Positions 22,356-33,567 of a stretch of DNA of 39,453 nucleotides are shown piece by piece. The notes under the pieces are model-generated. The model had not been told where the DNA came from, did no database searches, and was given only the letters and a program-made list of their open reading frames with translations. Positions within the stretch are counted from its first letter, which is position 1. Every line of letters starts with the position of its first letter. Both the position numbers and the translations under genes were made by a program. Origin of the DNA: Bigelowiella natans CCMP2755 (lineage: Eukaryota; Cercozoa; Chlorarachniophyceae); the NCBI GenBank assembly GCA_000320545.1, contig ADNK01000256.1, positions 2,501 to 41,953 on the forward strand, in the 5' to 3' direction.

Positions 22356-24885
22356 ATGCGTCCAACCATCCTACTCTCGCTCTGCGCTCTCAGCTTCGTT
22401 GGCTCAACCTGGAATAAGCATGGGAAAAAGCAGGACCTACGTAAGGTTCTGGACAACGTCAATGAAGAGGTCTTGTTGGGGACTTTCTCAATGTCAATAT
22501 GTCAATATCAATTTATCCGCTTGCGTGAACGCGTGAACCCATCATGTTAATCTTAATTGCTACCCCTGCATATACAGGGAGATATACCGAGTCCTGCCGG
22601 CAAGATAAATGATGGGGGTCCCAAGGTGGCAGCTGACATCGACCGAAACTCATTGGAGAATCTCTTAGGAAGCGTTGAACAGGAGAGTACCATCGATCCA
22701 GATTCCGTCGACGAATTGTCTTTTGCAGCCAATAATTTTCATTGGCACTTTCCGCATGGGCACAATCCGCACATACACTGGCCACATGGGCACATTCCTC
22801 ATGGTCATATACCTGTACCTGACCTAGATGCAGTAAGAAGAGCCTTGGAGGACGCAACGAGAAACGCTCAAAATGAGTTTAACAGATTGAAAGCTGAGGT
22901 TGAAGATAACGCCCGCAATGCTTACAACCAGATGAAAAGTACCAATGATATTTGGGAGAATCGCGTCCCATTTACAGATATCGTCTCTTTACCTGCTCAA
23001 TCTGTGATTAACCAATACGGAAACGTATTATCAGTTTTGAGGACATTGGCTAACAACGACTTTCCTTACAGTGCGCTGTCAACTTTCATAACAGGTAACA
23101 TGACGTGTGAATCCGCTCAAAACTACCAAATACCTATAGGAATAAATTTTGGAGATTTTCCTTCGCTGCCAACTCTCAAATACGAAAGCTTTAGCTATTG
23201 CCTGGCCCCCTCCCATGGAGGTTCATTCTCCAATATATCCAATGATACTATGGAAAGTCTTTCGAACTTCACAGCTCAAGTCCTTGGTGTCATCAGTCAG
23301 CAAACATCACTGTTGGAGATCCCTAAAACATCTTTAAGCAAGCTTAACCATGCAGCTACTAGCCGGCAGACCCAGAAGGCGCACGGCAAACATTCTCACA
23401 AGGCCAAAAGCCCTAAAACATCTCTGAGCAATCTTAACCATACAGCTACTAGCAAGCAGACCCAGAAGGCGCATAGCAAACATTCTAACGAGGTCAAAAG
23501 CAAGCAGAGTCATCAGGAATGCTTTACAAATTATGCAATAGTCTTCACCGTCGAGGCTCATCACTCAGGGGGACTCACTGGAGGAGGCGAGTTAGGCATT
23601 GCTGTGGGATGTGATGGTGTTCGAGTCCGTTCAGCCATCGTTTACGGTTACGGGCTTGTTCCTAAACTTCAAGGTGTGGGTCAAACCGCCGTTGTCAACA
23701 TGCGCTGGTTCTCAGATTGGGGATACCTTACGGGTTTTCACTTGGAATTGAAAAAACCCCCCACCATTGGGATTTCAGGATTTGAAGTTGCAGCTCTGAC
23801 AAACCTTCCTGTGGATAGACCTTTCGACTTTAATATTGAGACGAGTGCATTCTGCACCCCAACTGTTGAGCATTGCATCGATGTACCTATTGCAGGCCCT
23901 CAGTGCTTTAGGATTGACAAATTCTGCTTTAACGATATTCCCACCGGTCTCTCAGGGGATAGTTTGAACTGGTAGTTGAATATGATTTTCGCATCTTACA
24001 AATGTACTTTTTTTCTGACGGAAAAGCACCATGCATAGGTTTTTAACTGGGCTAAAATCCGCAACAGAGTACAATCCTGGTAAAGCCAACCCGACCAACG
24101 TAAACGCAGGTGGAATCAGACTGGGGATCACCAAATTTGAGATTGCAGTGGAACTAAACACAGGCACTGTGCTGCCGCCAACACGACACTCGGTTGAATG
24201 TGTCGACACTACTGTCCGTGGGGCGCAAGGATGGACCAATCGTGGATTTCACCCCGACATTAACGCTGCCCGTTCCACATGTGCCGGCTATACCAAATTC
24301 AGCGTTGAATGCCCCATCCCAGACAAGATGCATGTGTTCTGTCTCACGCACAATCAAGCTTCGATTGCTCCACCAATCAATCCTCTTGAATGCGAGGGGG
24401 TCCCATTTGTTCCGAATGCGGACTATTCCGGTCTGAATGGCGGGTCTAACGGACATTGCATTGGTCCTTATTTCGAGACATCTGGAGACATAGAATATGC
24501 GCTGGGGGGATGGCACCGCGGTGCACTGTATCCTACTTTAAATCCAATGTATAGGTGCATCGACACGAGGCAGAGGCATGCTCTTGGATGGCAGAGAGCC
24601 GGGGTGTACACAAATCTCTATGATTCCCGTGCAGCATGTGCAAGTCTAGGATACAACTTTATGTCGATAGAATGTCCTCAACATGGAAGTTTTGAGGTTT
24701 GGTGCTTGCCTGACAGTGGTGTAGATCCCGCGAGGACACTTGGAGACGCCGAATGCCGCGGGCACGCACACGACCATGAACTCGGTTCAAACGTCCACTG
24801 TGTAGGTCCTTATCTTCGAGATGAGGATGGAAACGAGAATCCCTTGGGTGGGTCATGGCGAGGTGCAGTCTATCGAATTAATTAA
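22356..24885 (+). CDS. Secreted His-rich, Cys-rich repeat protein of unknown function
   Basis: I do not recognise this family. Three exons (22356-22469, 22578-23971 and 24039-24885) join in phase to give 784 residues. The intron at 23972-24038 is supported because it removes a stop and keeps frame. The N-terminus MRPTILLSLCALSFVGS is a signal peptide. Residues about 90-118 are a histidine cluster built on HGH and HIH steps (10 His in 23 residues), suited to binding metal. A coiled Arg/Asn/Glu helix follows. Two perfect-length 30-residue tandem repeats start PKTSLS. A Cys-containing globular part follows, and the C-terminus has two copies of a domain about 119 residues long, each with CIDT/CVDT, GW, a CA(S/G) step, a (S/F)xECP motif, (H)C(I/V)GPY and LGG(S)WRGA. 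A secreted or surface role is inferred. Confidence 0.78.
23322..23501 (+). repeat. Two tandem 90-bp coding repeats
   Basis: Copies at 23322-23411 and 23412-23501 each encode 30 residues starting PKTSLS and containing QTQKAH and KHS. They differ at a few positions, so duplication was not very recent. Confidence 0.88.
24199..24885 (+). repeat. Two degenerate about 119-residue domain repeats in the secreted protein
   Basis: The unit starting CVDTTVRGAQGW (24199) recurs as CIDTRQRHALGW (24556), 357 bases later. The linked unit GHCIGPY...LGGWHRGA (about 24450) recurs as VHCVGPY...LGGSWRGA (about 24796). Cys, Gly and Trp positions are conserved. Confidence 0.8.
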
Positions 24886-25765
24886 GGTGCAAGCGTGCTG
24901 AAAATTGCACATTAAATCTTCAAACAATTGATGTGAAACAACATGAATGGATCTTCAATAGAATGAAGTTCGTCACACACAAGATAATCCCACTTTCAGT
25001 TTTTTCCCAGAAGAGCATCAACGAATCCTAATCTGTGCTCTTGTCACATCTGATCGAAATTCATCTCCACCAGAAATTGTTCAAGCTAATGATCATGGTT
25101 CGGAGAGTGCTGAACTTGTGTTCATCAGCATACCTAGCCGCGCGTTTTTCGAATACACTCGCCACCGCGGTGAGTACGTGTGCTTGCAACTGCGCAAACG
25201 GAGCAATTATTTTTCTCGATCCTATATGCATAGAAAGCTTCAAATATAATAAATGAAATTGCTATTATCACTATAAGAGAATTGATTGAAACTTCTGAAA
25301 TTTACTTTGAACCAAATGAGTCATGCTGCAAAGCTGTGCTTTGCACAGCTTTCATCTAGTTCATGTCAACAACACTGCTTGTACGTAGCTGAGCTTGTTC
25401 ATTTTTGAATAAATTATTGTTTTCATCAAGTTATAGCGACGTTTTAAGTATATGTACACGTGCGCGCAGCATGCGCACAAGCCACATACCCCACGTTAAA
25501 GCTGCGGGCCAAGCTAGCAAGACTAGAAGATAAATATTAGCGTTTATTGTCACGGTGCACAGTGCATGTCGGGCCAGTTGCAATGCACTTGCTAGGCGAA
25601 GCTACTTGCCCCAGATGTAAGCACATCTAGACATTCTAGCATCGCCCTTTAGAGGACTAGAGGACCACAAATGAAATGGAATTCAAATGCTCAAGTTTAT
25701 GAGTAGGTCAACAAGTATGAAAAATGCTTCCAAACTTTCACATCGATGTTAATAAGATATGATGA
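24886..25765. other. Convergent intergenic region
   Basis: Region between the 3' ends of the His-rich protein gene (+) and the disordered-protein gene (-). It is A/T-rich, with a short TGCA/GCGC-rich patch at about 25450-25640. No gene was assigned. Confidence 0.5.
25450..25640. repeat. TGCA/GCGC-rich island 3 (short)
   Basis: A short stretch with the same word bias as the other islands (GTGCGCGCAGCATGCGCAC and GTGCACAGTGCATG). It is the weakest of the four. Confidence 0.3.
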
Positions 25766-26580
25766 CTACATAATCCGCAATAGATTCTCTAGCTCTAAAT
25801 TCTGTTCTTCCAGTGGCACCTTCTGTTTCATCCGGTGCTGGTTCATCTCGCCTCTCCCTCGCGAATCTTCTTTGGCATCGTTGTGCCCGCCAGATTGCTT
25901 TGGGCGGTATGTAACATTTTTCTTAGTGTTTGTCGACTGAGAGTATTTTATAGAGTTTTGTGATCGAGATTTCCCATTAACCGTTTGAGCAGATTCTGCA
26001 TCTAACGACGATGTGGATGCTGACGGATCTGATACAACCAACGACGCTTTGAGACGAAACTGTCCTGCAGCTGTAGTGACAGCTGGATGCTGTTCTATAT
26101 CTGGTAAAATTTGAAACTGCTTTATGGGAGGATAGTCTCTCGGATCAAAAGACCCTGGAATATCATTTTCAGTCGTTGATACCGATGTCAAAGATTTCCC
26201 ACTTGCAATCCTTTCTATCTTAGCACCGCCTTGAGTACCACTACTGTATCGCTCCCCACCTACAGTTTTGAACCTATTTTGTTTGGCTTTCTCAGGAAAC
26301 GACGAGCTCCTTAGTTTGGGCTTTGGTGCTACAGTTGAGTCATTATTGCTGTTGCTTTCGCCGGTACTTGTGGATGCCTCAATCGTGCTAGCTTCTGTTA
26401 GCACGGATTCCTTATTGTCATCGAAGTAGTTGGTGACTTCAGCAAGGGCCTTTGGATTTTCTTTATACTCTTGGACTATGAACAAGAATGGAATATTTAG
26501 ATATGATACATTATATATCATTACAGTAAAACAGTCACTTAACTACATCTGTTACATCCTACCCCCCCCCCCCCTTTCCT

Positions 26581-26626
<46 letters not shown>

Positions 26627-27486
26627 AACACTCGCCCTAAACACTCACGAACTAATCACGGTAGGAACAACATCATATTGTAGCATTATCTACACAATTA
26701 AATCAACCCGTGAAAAGCGTAGACGAGTCAACGCTTGAAAGATCTTTCCCACTTTGCTGTTCCTGGCCACCCAACTTCGCATCAACGACCAGCCTTTCAG
26801 AAAATCTGACCTCCTCTCCTGCAGACTCTGCGTATTCAACTGGTATGTTGCGTTCCTTATTTTTGTAGGCTCTTCGTGGAGTATCAACCATTGTAAATCG
26901 AGGGTTGATATTGGATATTCTTATTTTAGCGTGGTCTTCGCCTCCTCGGGGAGTACGACTACTCGTGATGATGATGCCACTTTTTGCAGTAGATTCTTCT
27001 TTATTTTTGATGATACTACTTGTTGCAGTAGATTCTCCTTTGATTTTATCTGATGATAATACCCCGCTGCTAGCTTCTTTCTCGATGGAAGCTGACAGTC
27101 CTTGCTTTCTGTTGCCCTTCGATTTCTCGCTGTCTTTTCCTCCCAAAATCTGACGGAATCTGAGACCATCCATCCCAAAAAAATGGCTGCTCGCTGTGAT
27201 TCCCACTTTCTCTTCTTCTTTTTCTGCCAAGTCGTCGGTCTTTCTCGAAGCTAAATGGATCTGTTCACTTGCATTCTCAATAAGATTTTCTACCTTCGCA
27301 AACTGTCCCAGAACGGAGTCCCTGCGATCATCAAACAACGAACTCATTCCCATCATTAATCAAAAGGAGCGATTTGGTTTACATTTCCGATCCAGTTGTC
27401 GTCTCGCCGCTTACAGCCACTATCAACCCAAACGCTAATACTGTCAGCATCAGGGCACTCCCTTCCGGCTGCCGTCCAGCGCTCAT
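25766..27486 (-). CDS. Signal-peptide protein with long Ser/Lys/Glu-rich disordered region
   Basis: I do not recognise this gene. Three exons (27486-27383, 27321-26708 and 26475-25766) join in phase, giving 475 residues. The N-terminus has a hydrophobic core (LMLTVLAFGLIVAVSG) that reads as a signal peptide or signal anchor. It is followed by an acidic helix (FAKVENLIENASEQIH) and then a long stretch rich in Ser, Thr, Lys and Glu with little hydrophobic content, probably disordered. The C-terminal exon has a more ordered patch (DPRDYPPIKQFQILPD) and ends with a predicted helix (LEEQNLELENLLRIM). The region after the hydrophobic core is acidic, unlike a transit peptide, so a secretory location is more likely than plastid. 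The intron before exon 3 carries a (CT)n tract at about 26582-26625. Confidence 0.68.
26582..26625 (+). repeat. (CT)n microsatellite
   Basis: Intronic dinucleotide repeat in the disordered-protein gene, next to a C10 run at about 26563-26572. Confidence 0.9.
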
Positions 27487-27698
27487 CACCGGGCCTTCCC
27501 TGAACGGCGAACGTGCGCCTGGTGTCCTCAGCACAGGGAGGAGGGGGCTGAAGTTCAAAATTCGAATAATAACAGGCCGACAAATTTTCAGCCATTTTTT
27601 TAGTTTTTCGCTTAGCACAATCCTATTTACACATGCGACATGAAAAACAGGATGAAATCGATAAAATTGTGAGAAGAACATCGTGTCGTACATAAAAA
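27487..27698. promoter_or_regulatory. Short divergent promoter interval
   Basis: Only 212 bases separate the start codons of the disordered secretory protein (minus) and the peroxisomal-type carrier (plus), so a shared bidirectional promoter is likely. No element was recognised. Confidence 0.5.
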
Positions 27699-28068
27699 AT
27701 GGAGGAACCATATTCGGAAACAACTACCCCTAGATCTATGTCCTCCCCCACCTCCGCACACGAGAGCGAGGAGGGTGCTAGCAGCACCTCTACAGGACCC
27801 GCGAACGCATCTCCACTCCCTATCACGTCAATTTCCGATGTGTTCTCGTACAAGTCGCTTGTGCATGCCATTGCGGGAGCTACAGGTGGAGTGTCGGCCA
27901 TCTCCGTCTTTTTTCCGTTGAACACGGCTCGAATCCGAATCCAGGTGGAATTATTCACAAGGGATGACATCAGGGGAAGCTATGGCAGATGATCAGCATT
28001 CATGAGTTATTCGTATCACATGTAGAAATGTTCAAATGTAAATGATGAGTCCCTCATCATCGAGAGTG

Positions 28069-28104
<36 letters not shown>

Positions 28105-29755
28105 TGATCCCAACTCCACTATGGATGGATAATTAAGGTTGCCAGCAGTGAAGATGCTAAATCTCTCCTTCAAACTATACGCGATGCAATTGAGGACGAT
28201 GGGTTCCTATCATTGTACCAGGTCAGCACAAAGTGATCTATCCCCCCCACTAAGATGCACGCCCCCCTGCTAGAAACGTCACTTCTTAACTATGTTCGTT
28301 ATCATCACCAATGTTCATCGTCCTAATTAGGGCTGGAAATCAGCGGTTTTGGCGATAGGCGCGTCAAATTTCGTATACTTTTATACCTATAATCTTCTCA
28401 AGGTTGAACATAAAGCTCGTCGACCTATTGATATTCCGTTGACACGCCTTCCGTTCTCTAACCCTTTGAATTTCGCAGCTGGCGTATCGTAATAAAACCG
28501 GAAGGAAGAATCTAAGTGTGCGCGCAAATCTAGTGATCGCTTCGTTGGCGGGTATCGTGAACGTACTGCTCACTTCTCCCATCTGGACGGTCAACACACG
28601 ACTTGTCGTCCAACGGAAGAAGGTAGGGTTGCTGGGAACCATGACATGTCACTATGCAGGCACCAAAGAATAAAGAGAGAGAGAGGGAGGGGGGGGGCGG
28701 GGAATGAATATCTAAAGATTTTGTCGAAGATGAAGAAGATCAAAGTTTACAATTCCCTCCCTGCCCGAAACAGAGCATGAAAGGAAGCGCGTCCTCCAAC
28801 TACGAGGTAGGCAACACCACCTGCTCTTGTTCCCCCCACCAAAAATATCATCGTTCGGGAATCTGTACGCATCAATTAATCCGAGAGACAGCAAAGAGTA
28901 CTAAGAATGTTAGAGTTGCTCATGCACGCTAAAGCGCTGGCCCCCCCCCACGCCTCGATATGATTGTGTTCACGTACTGGTCACAGGGAGTGATGGATGC
29001 CTTCCGTAGTATTGTAAAGAAAGAAGGGCTCGGAGGTAGTAGTAGTAGTAGTAGTAGCAGTAGCAGTAAACAACTGAAAGCTGACCTCATATTTGGTGCC
29101 ACTACTACCATTGTTACTACTAAGAAGGAAGTATCTTTATCAGAATTATCATTTATCATGATTCATCATGTTCTTAGGTTTATGGTCAGGCGTAGTACCC
29201 AGCCTCTGGCTCGTGAGTAATCCCTCTGTGCAGGTTGCTGTGCGTATGTGTGCTGCCGTTAGCTACATATATATGTATTTGCGTGTTTAGGGCGGGTGGG
29301 GGGGAGGCAAAATAAGAACGACAAAGATAAGACTTTACCATAACATTTCGTCGGGAGACATGGATTAGATGACGAGTACTGCATTGTTGGTGTTGTTTGT
29401 TGTTATTTTGGTGGTGGTGCAATGTACCCAGTATACGGTGTACGAGAACATAAGGGTACTAGTCGAGAAGATCGCGTTGAAAAGGTGTGCGACGACAGGC
29501 TACTACCGCACATCATAAGCACTTTTCCTTTGGCAAAATCCAAGATCAATTATACACTCGCATCGCTATGTTCCTATGCTATGTAATTCTGTACAATTAT
29601 GGTCATAATCCTTTGAATGCGAAGACAACTACGGCTTGGTGTTGGTGGTGGTGATGATGATGATGATAATCACGTTTCACATCCATCAGGAACCGGCGTA
29701 TCACACCTCTGGAGTTCTTTCTGATGGGCGCTGTAGCGAAAGTATGGAAAGAGAT

Positions 29756-29786
<31 letters not shown>

Positions 29787-30334
29787 AAGAAGAAAAGCGG
29801 GAACAGGAAACTAGAAAGGATGACTTTTAGGATCATCATTCAGTATCATCCACCCATTCATTGATTTACCATCATCAATTTCTTTTCTTCTAGGCCTGTG
29901 CTACTATAACGACATATCCGATACAACTCGCCCAGGTAGTAGTAACTTGGTACTGCCTGCTGCTGGTGGTGGTGGTGGTGGTGCATCACCTCAGAATATA
30001 GGGAAAAAACCAAAAACAAGAAGCAATGACCAACGGCACAATAAACGATAAGATAGCATCATGAATACAGAGCAGTACGGAATAAATTCCACGAGATGAA
30101 GCACAAGGATGCTTAATATGCTTCAAACGACTCATTTACCAAAACGAATATTAAATCCCTCGTGTAGACGAAGCTGCGTGCGGATAAGAAGAAGCAGTAC
30201 AAAGGCACGCTGGACGTCCTCGCCAAGATATTTTCAAAGTCTGGGGTGAAAGGGCTATATCAGGTGAGCGGAGACCTCATCATTATCATCGTAGATTCCT
30301 CGGATTTCAGGGGGGTTATTATCAGCAGCACCAA

Positions 30335-30383
<49 letters not shown>

Positions 30384-30430
30384 GTATAATACAGCAGCAG
30401 TAGGAACAACTATAGCAAATGTGTCACCTT

Positions 30431-30465
<35 letters not shown>

Positions 30466-30652
30466 TTTTCATGTGGTGAAGGGAGTCACGGCGAAGCTGT
30501 GGCAGACCGTTATCACAGCAGCCTTCCAATTCCTTACTTACGAGGAGGTAGTACATATATACGGAGTACCTACTTCCAAACGATTATTTCAAAAAGACGC
30601 AAGACGACAAGCACCACAAATTGGGCTTTGCGATGGGGGCCATCACAAATGA
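27699..30652 (+). CDS. Peroxisomal-type mitochondrial carrier family protein (PMP47/PMP34/PNC-like)
   Basis: These six-helix carriers move ATP, CoA or NAD across the peroxisomal membrane. Exons join in phase: 27699-27944, 28138-28221, 28331-28402, 28479-28622, 28987-29035, 29178-29233, 29432-29484, 29690-29741, 29894-29935, 30168-30263 and 30482 to about 30652, giving about 354 residues. Repeat signatures are [26 protein letters not shown] and [13 protein letters not shown]. The pieces [18 protein letters not shown] and [19 protein letters not shown] are characteristic of the PMP47/PNC branch, not mitochondrial ADP/ATP carriers. [18 protein letters not shown] and [18 protein letters not shown] complete repeats 2 and 3. 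The N-terminus has a Ser/Thr/Pro-rich extension of about 50 residues. The last exon may instead end at a donor after TYEE (GAG|GTAGTA), which would change the tail. Confidence 0.85.
28068..28101 (+). repeat. (CAT)n trinucleotide repeat
   Basis: Intronic repeat between carrier exons 1 and 2. Other intronic repeats in this gene are (GAA)n at about 29757-29795 and (TA)n at about 30338-30379. Confidence 0.9.
30338..30379 (+). repeat. (TA)n microsatellite
   Basis: Long TA repeat in the last intron of the peroxisomal-type carrier gene. It is followed by a (TCC)n-C9 stretch upstream of the final exon acceptor. Confidence 0.9.
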
Positions 30653-30758
30653 GCGACTTCGCTTTCTAAATCCGGAATCAAACTATTTTCTGTGGGGATC
30701 TGTCTATGCATCCCCATCTCTTTATACCTGCTGTACTACTGTGATACACCAGAGAAGA

Positions 30759-30792
<34 letters not shown>

Positions 30793-31763
30793 ATGGCAGA
30801 TTTATACATCTCCGTTCATTAAAAAACATGCACGTTTGTTCAACAAATGCATAACCAACAACAGGTTAAGTTCCTAGTATTCTTGTTTCTGCTGGGCCCC
30901 AAGAAGAAGAATATTAGTTAGAATGGCACAGGAGGTCTCATGAAGGAGATCATCTTGACGACCGTCGCGCATATGCACGGATGTTACCTGGACTTATATC
31001 CACGCCGTCATGGCATTTAAGCATGAAAAAAGAAATTCAGTTTAAATAGATTTCGCACTCTGTATGTAAAGTCTTGTGAGCGTCCATTAGGAGCACCTAA
31101 TTATGACGTATACTCATCACATAATACAGTTGTGATCATGCATGCAGATAACATATACGCAATTATCGCCATAGCATGCTGCTGGTGTGTAAAGTAAGCT
31201 ATCATATGTTATCTAGAGATATAGCTAATGGCGTGGTTAACATTGTCGTTCTCATGTGTCAGCTGCCAGTCTAGCAGTAGCCACTTTATTGGTCCACAAC
31301 AGATATATCTATAATATAGCTGCATGCACGTCACGCACAAAAATGTCTAAGGAGAAGCTACTGGGCACTACATATACGCCACGCTATCATAGCACGCGCG
31401 CTCGCTCCGCATCGATTTACGTGCTGTGGCTGCGTGTTCGAAATGCCAGAGTGAGCTGTAGCAACCCATCCGGAAACACAATAGATGTATGATGTAGCTA
31501 GATAGGGCGGCATGCAAACACATACATGCGTATCAAGTGCCCAACTGCTAGCAACAATCGCGTAACTAGATATATGCAGCTGGTGTACAGCGTATACTAA
31601 TGTGATTTGTAGGCTGAATGAATGTATGCATTTTCTACAAACATGACGCTGCCTAGTAGCTAGACTGCGTCTTCTAGAAGCCGTATCGAGGAATCTCGTC
31701 AACAATCTTTCGCGCTACGATATTCATTCACTGATGTGTTTTCCCAAGGATTCATCCGAATTT
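30653..31763. other. Convergent intergenic region with (CA)n and palindromic-tetramer island
   Basis: Region between the 3' ends of the peroxisomal-type carrier (+) and the ABCA transporter (-). A (CA)n tract lies at about 30762-30792. The second half is a TGCA/CTAG-rich island. No gene was assigned. Confidence 0.5.
31040..31720. repeat. TGCA/CTAG-rich island 4
   Basis: Dense in GCATGC, CTAG, TATATG and GCGCGC words. It shares AGTCTAGCAGTAGCCA with island 1 (one mismatch in 16). No transposase frame or terminal repeat was seen. Confidence 0.45.
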
Positions 31764-32635
31764 CTATTGACCAGCGGAACCTCTCCTTCCCGTGATGGCT
31801 GGAGACCCCCCCCCTCCACCTGCAGTCGCTGGCATCTCTTCTCTCTGCTGCTTTGCGAATCCGATGAACACCTGCTCTAACGTGGTTTGACTGAGGGAAT
31901 AGTCCTTGATTTGGAGGCGGCGCTTGTTTAGCTCAAGCGCGGCGAAGATCTGCGAGAGTGACACGCCGATCTTGGGCAGTAGAAAGCGCAGCTTGCCGTT
32001 AAACGCCTGTACCTGCTCGGCCTCGGGGCAGATCTCCTCGGTGATGAAGGCCTTGACGCGACGAATGGCGGGCTGGTGGGGTTCGGTGTGGATCTCCATG
32101 TGGTAGCCGGTACCGTAGCGGCTCTTGAGGTGCTGCGCGCTGCCCAGGCACTGCAGCTGGCCGTTGACCAGTATGCCGAGTCTGGTGCAGAGCGCATCCG
32201 CCTCCTCCATCGAATGCGTAGTGAGCAAGACGGAGCGATGGCGGGTGGCAGCGCGGATTACGTTCCATAGGCCGCGCCGCGCCACAGGGTCCATACCGGT
32301 TGAAGGCTCGTCCAGAAGCATCACCTCCGGCCACCCCAGCATCGCTATAGCGCAGCTTAACTTTCGCTTATTCCCACCAGAATATTCATTCGTGAATTTA
32401 TCCGCGTGCTCGCCCAGCCCCAAAGCTTGGAGAGCTGCTGCCACAACGCGGTCGCGCAGACGGGAGGGAAGGCCGCGGATCCGAGCATACCTAATGATGA
32501 GCACCCCCAACATCAGTTTACAGGAAGGTAATATAGGCATGAATGTATGTATGCATGCATTGCTTTAACGAATACACACACATAGAGTTCAACATGCGAG
32601 ATCAATATCAGCTACACCTTTATGCTGGTAATCAC

Positions 32636-32671
<36 letters not shown>

Positions 32672-33532
32672 GTCCTACATATGAAGGTGCTCTCGCCCCG
32701 TCATCTGCTCAACGAGCGCGTCCGTCTGCAAGCACACGCCGAGGCTCTGATACACTTGGGTCATTTGTGTGGCGATATCGTGTCCAGCCACCCACGCCCT
32801 GCCGGAGGAAGGCACCTCCTCGCCGATGAGCATCTTGATCGTTGTGCTCTTGCCAGCCCCATTTGGCCCGAGTAGGCCGAAGCACTCTCCTGATTGCATC
32901 GCCAAAGACAGACGATCCACCGCAATCTTCACACCAGCGCCACCATCACCTCCGCTTGTAGACACGCCTCCCGCGCCTCTTCTTCTACTGATATTGTTGC
33001 CTCTGCCATTGTTCCCGATGTTGCTTCCACCATCAGCACGACTGTTACGACTGCCATTGAAAGCACCCGTTGGCTGCCCACCCCCACTATTGCCCTGATG
33101 CTGCTGCTGGTGCTGCTGGTTGACGCCTCCTGTTCCTGGAAACTCCTTTCGCAGGTCAAGGAGGATGAGGGGCGAAGGCGATGATGATGATGAGGAGGAC
33201 GACATCATTGAAGAGGAGAGTAGGGAGGCTTTGCTTTCAGTGTTGTGCTGGTTTTGGAGGCTACTTGTTTTCTGGTCTTGCTCGTCATTATCGTAGGCCT
33301 TGCTTTCTTCTTCTTCTTCTTGGAAGCTGCCTTCCAATGGCCTTGTGACTTCCTTGCGATCGTTACTTCCACTGTTCTGCTCCGCCCTTCTCCTCCTCCT
33401 CCTCCTAACCCCTTGACCCTCTTCTTCACCATCTACAAGCAGTCCCTGAGCAAGGTGCCGGACACGGGCTCTTTCCCTTACAACATCTTGATTCTCCATC
33501 ATTATCATGGTACCTCCTCCCATCGCTGCTAC

Positions 33533-33567
<35 letters not shown>

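Noticed and set aside
28068-28101. Regular short repeats considered as a CRISPR array
   Set aside because: All repeats in the window are simple microsatellites without unique spacers, and the DNA is clearly eukaryotic.
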